In this document: piece by piece, positions 16,109 to 26,375 of the stretch
Position numbering within the stretch: the stretch's first letter is position 1
How the letters are laid out: each line of letters opens with the position of its first letter
Assembly (NCBI GenBank): GCA_037043455.1
Contig: JAWPHD010001213.1
Span: forward strand, 186,001 to 250,000
DNA: 64,000 nucleotides
Reading direction: 5' to 3'
Source of the DNA: Cyrtodaria siliqua
Lineage: Eukaryota; Mollusca; Bivalvia; Adapedonta; Hiatellidae
Program-made: the position numbers and the translations under genes
The notes under the pieces: generated by a model
What the model was told of the DNA's origin: nothing
Databases searched by the model: none
The model's input: only the letters and a program-made list of their open reading frames with translations

Positions 16109-19100
16109 TAAAAAAACATATGCATCAGTTGTAATTCCATCCTCTCGAATGTATCTTTTAGTGTAAAATGGTGACAGTGTTACTTTGTTTACTGTTATAC
16201 CATATATTTGATGCTTTTTTGATCGTATCATATTCATTTCATGGATGTATTTTTTCTTGTTAAACAATGCATCTTTATAGTTCTCAAAGTTGATATGTTT
16301 TTGGATTACATATTTTTTTACTCCCTTTGCTTTCTTAATAATCTGCTCATCCGCTCTCAAAATAGAATATAGCTTGGGTCTTAATCCAATATACTCAACT
16401 ATAGGAACACCAGCACATTCATCTTTCATTTTACCTAATACTTTTTTGTTTGTATCATCGTGCATTGGGTGATTTTGAGGATAATCACTTAGATCATACT
16501 CATCTTTCATTTCAGTCATGTCTTTGTATGCATCTTTTGTTTTGATGTCTACCAGTAGGCTGTCTGTGTCTGTGTATAATAAGGTACAGTTATTTCAGTA
16601 CCTTTTTTTCAGGGTATTATAGTACCAGTCATACATTATGTACTTTGATAAATACAATACTGCCATCCCAACATAAATTGGTTTGTTTAATGTTAATTTC
16701 GTTTTGTTTACATGTAATGCCGACAATTTATCTGAAAATGTTATCCACCTGTTAAAGTTGGCTTTAGCTGTTATTCTTCTTATCTTTTCATTTTCAGAGC
16801 CGTCAGTTTTGACTAGTTTTATATCAGTTCGCTTGTGTATATTTTCCATTGTTTTACCAAACACAGAGTTGTTCATAAGTTTGTAAAAATATTTTTCAAA
16901 GGTTGATTTAGCTTTTTTCCTAAGTTCTGTGTTTAGGTTTATGTATGATGCCATCCATGTTTTTTCATTAAATTCTAATACTCTGTGGATTTTTGTTAAT
17001 TTCATGCCTAATGATAAATACAACTCTAAATATTTGTAATGTAACACATATTTTTCTTTGTCCATAAGATTGGGGACTAGTTGTTCTGTCATAACGTTAT
17101 TTTCTAACAGATCTGTCTGGTATTCAGACAACCATACTTTTTTCACTGCTAATCTTTCCGGTACAAGTGGATAATCATTGTGAGCTTCATGAACTTTTTT
17201 TGGATATTCCAAATCCACTTCTAGAAAATATCCTTTTCCTTCTTTTGGCTTTGGCAACATTTCTGTTTCCACCCACTTAAAGCCAGAATATGGAAGTGGC
17301 TGACTCATTGACCACCCATAAAGATTATTTGCATCATAATACATTAAAAAGTTGTTTTCCTCATTAGGGTTATAATCAGCTACGTGTGGATTGTTTGCTT
17401 TTGCATATCGTTTTGATACCATACTAATTCCACCACGCATACCTTTTTCTACAAACAAGTGCTGGTCAATGTCTGTCAAAAGTTCTAAATCTATTTTAGA
17501 ATGTTTAAGTAAAGCATCCCAAGATAATCCAGGTGCTGTGTAGTAATGCAAGGGATCGAGTTTATATGCATTCATGCATGTTTTTCTGAAAGTTTGAAAT
17601 ACATCTGCTAACAAAGTTACATCCGTTTTTAGATATAAATCATGATAGTCTCCAATAGTTTTACAGTTAAACTCTTTCCATATTTTTTGAGCATGCTCGT
17701 AATCTTCGGGACTTATACTTTCATCTGAAAGACTACCAAGGGCGGTAATTGTGTTTCGTTGAATTTTTCCATGTTGTCCATATATTCGTATGGATAAACA
17801 CCTTTTCGTAAAAGTAAATTTGTTTGCCCCCCAAATTGATTTTTAGTAATTTTAAAATCAGATTTGTCTGTTGCATCAACCAATTTTTCCAGAGACGAAG
17901 CCATAAACTGAAAGCTATCCAAGAATCTAAGTTGTCCGACACTAAATGAAATATACTTTTCAGCGTTGTTTGGGATGCATGTAATACTACCTTTCATTTT
18001 ATGTATTTTTTGCATGATGAGATGGCTATCATATCCTTTGAGGTTATGAAATACAACAGGGATGATTGTTTTATCTGGTTTTATTTTCAGTTTAAGGTTA
18101 CAGTCTTTATGTGCTGCGCCTCTGTATTCACCTGTAAAATGACAGTGGTCTCTTACCTTACCGTTTTCACCTTTCCATATTTCATTCTCACATATCCAAA
18201 AGTGTGTTGCTTTTTCATGATCTTCCTCATTTTGCTGCGTCATGATTAATGGGTTTGGGTGATCAAATATGTTATTAATGTTGTTTTTTTTCACATTCTA
18301 GGCGATTTAAAAACACTTCCACAGCATCTTCACCTCTGTAAATAACGGGTTCTTCAGCTTTGCCGTCATATCTAACAACCTGATATCCAAATCCACAAGC
18401 TTCGTGTACATTTTGAATTGCAGATTTCTTTCCAAATTTGGTTGATTGCGGTTTGACTATACTATCAAAATCAGCATATATTGCATAAGGCAGAGACATC
18501 TGATTTTGATGATTTTTAAATTGTGTGTGATTTCCACCTTCTTGCGGCATTTCTATTCTGCAAGAATTTTTGTTGATACCTTCACAGTCTTCTCTGTGTT
18601 TGGTAACTAGTCCTTTTCCAGAAAAGCCGTAAAGGCAACGATCACAGAATTAAGTTTGACCTTTATGTTTGTTTTGGTCACAGAGTAGTCTATTCAGATT
18701 TTTTATCCAACAATAGTGATATTTTGTTATTTTTGTTTGGTCAACCTCAACGTCTTCAGATATTAAAAGCAGATTAATTCGCTCAATATCTTTTGGTTGT
18801 TCTGATATTTTATATGGGAAAACAGTTACCTTTTTACTGTTTTCTGATATGGTACATCCGTAAACATTAATAGCAAGATTGTTTTGTTTTTCTACTTTGG
18901 AAATTTGAGAAATTGGTGTAGGAAAGACAATGCCCCTTTTCTTTAAGAACTCTATACTAGGATATTTTGACAACCTATCAGTGTGATCTGCGGCTGGATT
19001 TAAAGCAGAATTAATTGCATGAAACAAACATTGATCATCATTATTTTTTACATTGATAATCGCTTTCAGAGGAAAGGAATATATGAAGAACCTTTTAACG

Positions 19101-19602
19101 GCTCGTACTTTGCAATATTTAAGTAAAGATTAACACAGTGGTCAATTTCCAATCCTGATGCTGTGTTTGTAAATCTTTCCAGGCTCTGTGGTATGTTTGC
19201 GGATGCTTCATCATAAAACTCATTTATTTTTTCAGAGGTTAAAATTGCATATTGGTTGCTGTGTAATACTGCTGTGGTGTATGTTTTGGTAGCACCTGGA
19301 TTATCTTTGAAGAGCTTTACAGTGAGACCTAATTGAAACTTTTATCCTTTCATCTTTGTCAGCTCTTTGCTGATTTGTTTTGTAATAATGGATTTCTTAT
19401 CATGAAATGGTTTTTTAGGGTCTTTGTATTGCTTAACAGACATCCCGTATGCTTTGAAATAACCACATTTTGGTTTCTCAACCAGTTTTAATTCTTCTTT
19501 AGATTTTCTATCATTAAGCTCTTTCAATTCATTTATAATATTCTCTCGTAATTTAGCATATTTCTCATCTTGTAATTTATCATATTTCTGCTTTTCTAAT
19601 GT
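16067..19602 (-). pseudogene. protein-primed family B DNA polymerase, multiply broken
   Basis: Exonuclease and polymerase motifs appear in order on the minus strand. Exo-I-like YAIYADFDSIV is near 18475, Exo-II-like NLKGYDSHL near 18030, Pol motif A DANNLYGWSM near 17320, motif B MNNSVFGKTMEN near 16860, and motif C YTDTDSL near 16570. The gene is split by in-frame stops at 19342-19344, 18650-18652 and 16595-16597, and by frameshifts near 19065, 18285 and 17740. The 16595 stop falls just before motif C. The enzyme would replicate the element using a terminal protein as primer. All key motifs are still readable, so decay is recent. The N-terminal region (19342-19602) is Lys/Glu-rich and helical. 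Confidence 0.92.
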
Positions 19603-19932
19603 TTAAGCTGGAACAGCATCTAGCCCCGTTCCAAGCTGATCATCATTAATTCTTCCTTCCCGGTGTAATTGTAAAATGTAATGAAGGTCTTCGGTACTCA
19701 TTTTTGGAGCTGGGATTGGTTTAACTCTTGTAACAGGAATTGGAATTCTTGATTTAACTCTTGGGATTGGTTTTATAACTTGCGGGGTTGGGATTGGGTT
19801 TTCAGGTCTTACACTTTCCTGCACTTTAGACTCAACTGGTTGAATAACCTCTTTAAGAGCATTTATACCAACCAATAGTGTTTTTACACCTGCTTCAAAT
19901 AGGTGTATTATTTTTCCTAAAACAGTATTCAT
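19603..19932 (-). CDS. proline-rich protein in frame with, and just upstream of, the polymerase
   Basis: Encodes 109 residues: a helical start (TVLGKIIHLFEAGVKTLLVG), a Pro/Val/Lys-rich linker with repeated IPIPVTRVKPIPAP-like units, and a short helical end (DLHYILQLHREGRINDDQLG). Its TAA is immediately followed, in the same frame, by the polymerase N-terminal sequence. It may be the true N-terminus of the polymerase polyprotein, where a terminal protein could reside, cut off by one stop. Alternatively it is an independent small gene. The start has the shared AT-rich promoter motif and the leader AAAGAAATAATG. Confidence 0.6.
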   Translation of the reverse strand: MNTVLGKIIHLFEAGVKTLLVGINALKEVIQPVESKVQESVRPENPIPTPQVIKPIPRVKSRIPIPVTRVKPIPAPKMSTEDLHYILQLHREGRINDDQLGTGLDAVPA

Positions 19933-19999
19933 TATTTCTTTTTTATATATATATATATTTCTTTAAAGGGTTTTCAAAAATTTATATAAAAAAGAAATA
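19933..19999. promoter_or_regulatory. divergent promoter region at the right end of the element
   Basis: Minus-strand reading gives TTTAAAGAAATATATATATA, then AAAAAAGAAATAATG at the 19932 start. On the plus strand, TTATATAAAAAAGAAATA precedes an ATG at 20000 that opens the relic gene copy in the right TIR. Confidence 0.5.
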
Positions 20000-20179
20000 A
20001 TGAACTAGAACTCACCTCAAAGAGCAAAAAATAAAATTTGTGCTGATTGTGGTGGAGTTTCAGTCAGAATAATGGCAAGTTATTGGAAATTTAACGATTA
20101 TAATGCTGTGTGCTTAAAATTTAGACGTATTCATGTTAAATCACAAAATGACCAACATACTGTAGTTATAGCGAGATGA
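20000..20179 (+). pseudogene. relic right-end copy of the Cys-rich terminal gene
   Basis: ATG AAC TAG follows the usual leader. From 20019 the sequence is a mirror copy of the C-terminal half of the 5752-6039 gene (NKICADCGGVSVRIMASYW). The middle of the gene, with the first Cys cluster, is missing. The original stop codon is changed (GTTTAA to GTTAAA), so the frame runs on to a TGA at 20177-20179. It cannot make a normal product. Confidence 0.7.
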
Positions 20180-20533
20180 CCAGCTTCCCGGTGGGCTGGG
20201 TCAGAAGCCTCGCTTATTTCAGCACTCTAGGCGTTTTTATATGTGTGGGACCGGCATGCTGGTAAGACTTAACTGTATGCTGGTAAGACGATACGTTGAG
20301 CATCGTTAGTTTCGCTTATTAGTCTGAATATATATTTTTGGTCTAAAATATATATTTTGAGTTATGGTTCTGCCAACCAGAACCCCCAAACAGATATTGA
20401 CCATATTATGTTTTTTTGACAGATATTGACCATATTATGGTGTTTTTGATAGATATTGACCATATTATGTTTTTTTTTGATAGATATTGTGTTTTGGTCC
20501 AGAATTTTGGTGATTTTGACAGATATTGATCAT
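20019..20533. repeat. Polinton right terminal inverted repeat
   Basis: Mirror image of 5359-5872, ending GACAGATATTGATCAT. About nine substitutions or small indels were counted by eye over roughly 514 bp. The outer 140 bp carry the short GATATTGACCATATTATG units. Confidence 0.93.
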
Positions 20534-21440
20534 ATGCTCGAATCAAACGTTGGTCTCATATCTTGAAAAAATTCATTACTAGTAAATATCTTCGTAGTTC
20601 AATGAGGTTCTTGAAGTGATCAAATATGAACTATATATAATACTAGCTCTTTTCTGGGGTTATATGATATATTTTCAAGAAGAATAATAAGCTAATTTTG
20701 TTCAGGCATTTGAGTTGTTTTGCCAGTGGCATTTACTGATTTTCATTTAGGAAAACTCTCATTTTATTTGCGTCGATAAAACTGTTGATGCTTCTGACTT
20801 CTCATTTGGTTCATTGTTATGTGGACACGTGTTTCTTCTTGCTTGAAAGATGCGTAGCTCAATCAGAATCCTCTGTGATGCATAAACGTAGGCTATTCGT
20901 TAATCTACCACCCTTTTATGATCTATATTGAAATGCTACTGGAATTGTCAAGGAATGGATCTCCTTCAAATTCCTTAAATATATCCTCTATATTTTTATT
21001 TGGATAATAACATTTGACTTGAATCCTCTGATTCGAATTGATGTTTATCCCATTTTCCGGTTCACTTTCACCATAGTGAATCTCACAGTTCTACAAGGAT
21101 ACACAGCCATCCATCTCCTTAAAGCAGATAGATTATGTGGCAATTCTATTGCCCAACCATCTTTCTTTACTTGCATTTTGTTTTGTTCATGAACCTGGTT
21201 AATAGATAGCTGAAAACATTTTCTTCAGTTTATGCTCTGAAAAATATCATTCATGAATTTAGCAGCACTCACGGTTTACTTGTCGATCAATCAATCGAAG
21301 CCATCTAGAATGACCAAGGACAAATACGTAGAGGATAGGTTCTGAAATGCACTTTTTATATAGCTGAATATTTTTTTTCTTAGCACACAAAGTCCAGAAT
21401 AAGTACTTCAAGAACGCATTTCATATCTGTAATTATGGAC
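20534..21440. other. host DNA, no gene recognised
   Basis: AT-rich. The stretch 20.8-21.3 kb has some minus-strand codon-like texture (for example a WMAVYPCRTVRFTMVKVN-like reading near 21.1 kb) but is full of stops. It could be a decayed transposon gene. I cannot name it. Confidence 0.35.
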
Positions 21441-21457
21441 CATCTTTTAATGAGATA

Positions 21458-21630
21458 CAGTAAACTCTCGTTTATCCGAACTCTCACTAATCCGGATCTT
21501 CCTCTAATCCATACGATTTGTGCCCGCCCTTTCCCCCCCCCCCCCTTCTTTATGTATATACAGGAAACCCCGGTTATCCGGACCCCCGCTTTTCCGAATT
21601 CCGAACGTATTTTCGGGTACCAACCAGTCA
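21458..21630 (+). mobile_element. pogo/Tigger-type terminal sequence
   Basis: CAGTAAACTCTCGTTTATCC and, further on, AACCCCGGTTATCCGGACCC are the CAGT...TTATCCG-style termini typical of Tigger/pogo elements. They lie 1 kb upstream of a matching transposase fragment. A poly-C run lies between them at 21533-21544. Confidence 0.6.
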
Positions 21631-21830
21631 ATCTAATCAATCTAAATCAAGACAATAATCCGGTCATTGTTTGCGTGACGACCCAACGCCGTGGTAATTG
21701 TTTGATCAACGGAGGTGCGAAAATATCGCCACCGATAATTGCGTGAATGTTTAAAGTAAGTGAGAAAGAGTGACATAGTGTTTTGTAAGAAAATGTATAT
21801 TGTATTAAGTTATGTATCTCGTTGCCTTAA

Positions 21831-22355
21831 AGGGGTTGATGCACTATTTTCAAACACGATTTATTTAAAAGGGCTCTGAAAAACTCGAAAAAAACTGAAA
21901 TAAGTATCAAAATGCCATGAAAAACAAAGACGATATGACCGATTGATTATTTGCAAAGAACATAACTGTAGGCGGCCATCTTGGAACGATGACGTCATCG
22001 CCCCTTTTTACTATAAATTGTATATAGACAAAACACATTTTGAAGCAAAGAAAATCCGTGCAAATTGATTAAAAACTAAATATACAGATGAAAAATGTAT
22101 ACATGTTATGCTTCTTTTTCCTTTACAGTGATTTTCTTTGCTTTAAAATACATTTTTCACTATTCCATATATGGTAAAAAGGCGCGATGACGTCATCGTT
22201 CAAAGTTGGCCGTCTCCGTTTATGTTTCTTTGCAAAATTTCAATAGGTAGTATTTCCTTTGTTTTTCGTAGCATTTTGATATGTCTTTCAGCGTTTTTCA
22301 AGTTTTTTAAAGCCCTTTAAAATAAACCTTGTTTGAAAATAGCGCATCAACCCCT
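21831..22355. mobile_element. 525-bp palindromic MITE flanked by TTAA
   Basis: The left end AGGGGTTGATGCACTATTTTC and the right end GAAAATAGCGCATCAACCCCT are inverted copies. The similarity continues inward (AAAGGGCT/AGCCCTTT, GATGACGTCATCG in both arms), so the element folds as one long imperfect hairpin. It is flanked by TTAA on both sides (21827-21830 and 22356-22359), the target used by piggyBac-type transposases. No coding sequence is present. It sits inside the Tigger relic, so it inserted later. Confidence 0.8.
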
Positions 22356-22541
22356 TTAAATAAAAGATATAACTGAACATGTTTCAGTGAACTCTTCTTT
22401 CCCTTTATAGTTTCTTTGTTTATGTGTACTCACCAAAAGTTAACGAGTTTTTTTTTATATCTGAAACGTATACGTCTATATCAGTTGTGTTTCTAAACAA
22501 GCAATGGCTACACCGTTGTAAAAACGACATCTTAGCGAAGA

Positions 22542-22760
22542 TGTTATCGCCTTCAATAAAAAGAAAGCGGGTAGATATATCACTAAGTGATAAATTCAAT
22601 ATCATTTGAGATGCAGAAGCAGTACCGAAGATGTCTCAACGGAATATAGCAGAAAAATATGGAATAGGAAAATCGACTGTCTGTGGTATTATTGAGAATA
22701 AAGACATCTTTCTGAAGCAATACGAAGAAAACGCACGTGGAGACAAAACACGCTTTAACT
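22542..22760 (+). pseudogene. Tigger/pogo (CENP-B-like) transposase, N-terminal fragment
   Basis: Reads KRKRVDISLSDKFNII, a stop (TGA at 22608), then MSQRNIAEKYGIGKSTVCGI and IIENKDIFLKQY in the same frame. This is the first helix-turn-helix DNA-binding domain of pogo-family transposases. The catalytic DDE part is missing and one stop interrupts the domain. It lies 120 bp upstream of a host exon, within the intron. Confidence 0.75.
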
Positions 22761-22880
22761 ATTCATCAACGTTTGGCGAATTGAGGATGAGTATATACAA
22801 TTATACCGGAAAATGTATAGTGGCAATAATAAATAATTGTTTGCACTTTTCATATTAAAATGTGTTTATTATTTTCACAG

Positions 22881-23018
22881 GGCAAGAATGGATTGGCAGG
22901 ACGACGACTCACAGAACTCGTGACAGAAGGTCCACCTAAAGTGGCAATCATTGGTCCGAGTCTCTCGGACGAGCTCACAGTAACTGGTCAGATGGCGCCT
23001 TTCTATAATGTCATTGAG
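22881..23018 (+). CDS. exon of GABA-B-receptor-like gene (ligand-binding lobe), 46 codons
   Basis: Bounded by TTATTTTCACAG and GAG/GTAAAAG splice sites, phase 0 at both ends. It encodes GKNGLAGRRLTELVTEGPPK, then VAIIGPSLSD, then a helix ending FYNVIE. This fits the strand and helix that precede the LSYVATT block of the next exon in the periplasmic-binding-like domain of class C GPCRs, closest in layout to GABA-B receptors. The invariant Gly-Cys of many family members reads IGPSLSD here, so this may be a divergent paralogue. Exons further 5' were not found. Confidence 0.75.
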
Positions 23019-23136
23019 GTAAAAGAAAATCACGGTACAACATAAGAAGTCCCATTTAATTTATGTTGTATTGTATAGTAATGCATACTCGTGTTAGTTA
23101 TTGAATAATTGCTGTTGAGTGTTGTCTTTGAATAAG

Positions 23137-23478
23137 AAATTTGGATATCGCGGAAAACGATAAATACAAAAATATTGCGGTCTCGGTTTGATTGAGACTG
23201 TTCATGAATGGTAGTGAAAACGCTTGCTTACCGTTCACACCCTCTAGCCCCGGGTTGAGCAGAACTCAATATTTAAAATGAAAACACTACGACATTTTCA
23301 GCCATCCCGAAGATGGCATGGCACGTACCATTCCATAGCCAGCGGCGTATGGTCCCAGTTTCTAACAAAATGCTTTGCCCTAAATGAGGAAACAATGGGC
23401 GAAAGAATAAAAATGGAATTTAGTTGGGAGCAGAGATTATGAAGCCTGCCTATCACAAGAAACAGTCAAACGACTAAA
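23137..23478 (+). repeat. interspersed repeat family A, copy 2
   Basis: Shares landmarks GAGACTGTTCATGAATGG, GAGCAGAACTCAATATTTA and AATGGAATTTAGTTGGGAGC with 3646-4040. Internally shorter. Confidence 0.75.
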
Positions 23479-24044
23479 TTAAACAACATTCAGAAGAACA
23501 CACTGACATATTGAAATGTGAAATTGCAAAGAAGTATACTTCTGGCCTTAAAATTGCAAGGCGCGATTTTTGCTTGTTTGAAATGTACAAGGCCTAATCT
23601 AAGAGTACACAATACAAACCAATGCAATACAATATAATTTTCACTTATATAAAAGGAACATGAATAAATGATACAAACAGTTATACATTAACGTTCTAAC
23701 GAATCCGTCATATAGTTGAGCTAGTGAAGGCATCAATTATATATGACTTGTAACGAGAACAAATCGAAATCAAAATTAATTGTAATACAAAACAGCATAC
23801 ATTTTAAAATAAATCTGAAACTAATTATCAAGTCTATACACAGGTTGGGAGAGGTATTGAAGAATGATGATGGAACTCATTTTAACTTAACAGTCTGTAA
23901 CAAGCTAAAGAATTTTACATTCTTATGAACAAGTAAAACAACTCGTTGCAAATTTTTACAAAATGGAATTTTCTGCTTTTATAAAGATTTTGACAGATGA
24001 TCTATGAATCCCTGTCCTAATTTTAAAGTAGCTTTCACCAGATG

Positions 24045-24196
24045 TTATCGAAAGAGTATGAGAGTGGACCTTTGGAAACGGCCGAACACGACACATACGA
24101 AATATTGCAGTCTCGATTTGTTTGAGACTGTTCATGAACGGTAGTGAAATATGCTAGCTACCGCCCACGCCCTCTTGTCCCGGGTTGAGCAGAACT
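24045..24196 (+). repeat. interspersed repeat family A, 5' half only
   Basis: Matches the first 150 bp of family A up to GGGTTGAGCAGAACTTTAAT. It stops abruptly where the retroelement copy begins, so it was cut by that insertion or by recombination. Confidence 0.65.
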
Positions 24197-25430
24197 TTAA
24201 TGAGACCTCTCGGTATCTGGATGACATATTGCACATTGACAACCGTTTCTTTTCTATTATGGTTTATAATATATACTCTAAAGAACTTTAACTTAACAAA
24301 GCTAATATTTCCGATAGTAACGTTTCTTTTCTCGATTTACATCTCTCCATTGAAAATGGTGAAATAATTAGCAAAATATATGACAAGAGAGATGATTTTA
24401 ATTTTGATACTGTTAATTATCCCCATTTAGATGGGGATGTTGAGCAACTTCTTATGGGGTATATGTGTCTCAACTTTTTCGTTTTTCTAGAGCTTCTACT
24501 CGAGCTGAGGACTTTAATATTCGTAATCTTTGTATAACTAACAAGCTACTCCACCAGAGCTACCGTTACCATAAACTTCGTAAAACCATTGCAAAATTTT
24601 ATTATCGTAACCCTGACCTTCTTCCACTTATACAAGTAATTTAAGAACTCTTCTGCGACAAGGACTATCACAACCTGACTTCTATGGTGACACGATTTAC
24701 AATCTTCGTAAGATCCTTGGTCATGATCACTTTCATACTATCTTTGTTAAATTTGTTAAAAGGTTTATCAAAAGAGGTTATGACCTTATCATTTTGCAAC
24801 GCACTGCATGCTTGGTGGTGGACCCATTTACAGTTCACCACTATCCTCTCCTCTTTAATTGTGCGATGACCGGACAGGCTGTGGACCCTATGATGACGTA
24901 TACCTAAAACCCAAAAGGACGGTGACGTTTGATGTTTGTATGCAGTATTGTCTTGTCGTTCCCTCAATGGTTTATTCTCTTGTTGCTCTGGCTTTTGCTA
25001 AGTCACTGAGTACCTTCTTCGTGGCTTTCTAGGCTATTGTTTTTTTTGTATTTATATATATACACGAGCATCTTTGTGTTTTACTTATATTGCCTATTAA
25101 TGCTGCCTTGTTGGTTAGAGAATAGTTCATGGCGGGGATTTCTTTATTAACACTGTCCCGTTTTATTGGGTTAGGGTAAGTGTGAGGTTTGGTGCACCCT
25201 AGAACCTGGTTTAAACCCCCCAGCGGCCTTTGTTGAAACTGACCGTTCCAAGGCGGTAGCCCTATTGTCAACCCTTTTGTGTTTGTGATGTCTTTTTTGA
25301 CCTTTTATTCATCTTTAAATTTGTTCTGTGTTTCTGTGTGTGTTTGTGGTTGACTGTCGTCCTTGAATGCTGCTTTTCCTTTCGATTTTAATATCTATAT
25401 TTATAAGGTATTTCCTCGAAACAGGTGATC
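24197..25430 (+). pseudogene. Penelope-like reverse transcriptase, 3' part plus 3' tail (copy 1)
   Basis: Begins at the catalytic motif SRYLDDILHIDN (YxDD box). SFLDLHLSIENGEIISKIYD, LLHQSYRYHKLRKTIAKFYY, LRTLLRQGLSQPDFYGD and DHFHTIFVKFVKRFIKRGYD follow in shifting frames, ending ACLVVDPFTVHHY. The SFLDL...LLxQ(G/S)YRYHKLRK order resembles Penelope-type RTs. No GIY-YIG nuclease was seen. From about 24910 a non-coding tail of 500 bp follows (TGCACCCTAGAACCTGGTTT; TTCCAAGGCGGTAGCCCTAT). It is 5'-truncated and carries stops and frameshifts, so it is dead. Confidence 0.65.
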
Positions 25431-25970
25431 CTAAAGGAGTAACTTAAACTTTGAGCCGTATTAAAAATCCTGGTAATATTATTAGAAGGAACAGGAAACG
25501 AGGATGCCGAATGAAGATTTAAAAGTGTAAGGCGTATATATGATTTAGTTTTAAGAAATGAAGATTTATTTTGTGGAATTTTTATTGATTACGCAGAGTG
25601 TAACCGAAGAGGTGAACGATTTATTTTAAGTGTTTTTACTAATAGACTCACATATGCAATTTAGAAAGTAATACCATTCTGTGAAAAGCGAAATTAGGGC
25701 CAATTAGTAGTTATTAGATATATGAAATAGAATCATATCAAAGATCCATACGAAATAATATTTGTCAACATACGGACGGTTAAATTAGGTCGATGTCGAT
25801 GAGCATAAAACCTTCAACACGGTATAAGAAACACAAGTGTTTAAGGAAAAACTGGACCAATGAATGTCTTACAATCCCTGTGGGATGAAAATATAACAAT
25901 ATTTATTGGATGTACGTGGAGACTTTCTACGGTCATCACATGGCACAAACAACACTATTGTCGCAGTAAA
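25431..25970. other. intronic spacer, no gene
   Basis: AT-rich, with many stops in all frames. I see nothing to annotate. Confidence 0.4.
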
Positions 25971-25971
25971 T

Positions 25972-26190
25972 ATGGTTATAAAAATCGAACAGGAAAAGTA
26001 GCTTTCAAGGACGACAGTCAACCACAAACACATACAGAAACAAAGAACAACTTTAAAGATAAACAAAATGCCAAATTACACATCACAAACACAAAAGGTT
26101 TGACAATAGGGCTACCGCCTTGGAACGGTCAGAGCAAAAAAGGCCGCTAGAGGTTTAAACCAGGTTCTAGGATGCACCAAACCGAACACT
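25972..26190 (-). repeat. retroelement 3'-tail copy, inverted
   Basis: Reverse complement of the copy-1 tail: CCTTGGAACGGTCAG, GGACGACAGTCAACCACAAA, AACCAGGTTCTAGGATGCAC. It lacks any RT sequence, as expected of a severely 5'-truncated copy. Confidence 0.7.
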
Positions 26191-26191
26191 T

Positions 26192-26375
26192 ACAAATAGA
26201 ACAGGAAATGCAGCTTTCACAGAACATAGTTAACCCCAAAAAAGCAAAACGACACACATGAATGGCAATGTTAATTAGAAATAAAGGCACATGACGTCAC
26301 AAACACAAACATGATTAACAATAGGGCTACCGCCTTGGAACGGCCAGTGGCAAAAAAGCCACTGGGGTTAGGGTT
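26192..26375 (-). repeat. second inverted retroelement 3'-tail copy
   Basis: Directly abuts the previous one. Contains GGGCTACCGCCTTGGAACGG and CACAAACACAAACATG. It is more diverged in the outer part. Confidence 0.6.

Larger units (their letters stand above)
5359..20533. mobile_element. Polinton/Maverick (adintovirus-like) DNA transposon, about 15.2 kb
   Basis: The two ends are inverted copies of each other over about 514 bp. Between them lie the hallmark genes of a Polinton: major capsid protein (12637-13905), penton-type minor capsid (7804-8448), packaging ATPase (12013-12686), retrovirus-like integrase (15207-16108) and protein-primed DNA polymerase B (16067-19602), plus typical small accessory genes. 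Genes lie on both strands and are tightly packed with AT-rich gaps. By eye the two TIRs differ at about nine positions, which suggests a fairly young insertion. Even so, integrase, polymerase and ATPase are broken. A 6-bp target duplication, usual for this class, is not evident. Confidence 0.95.
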
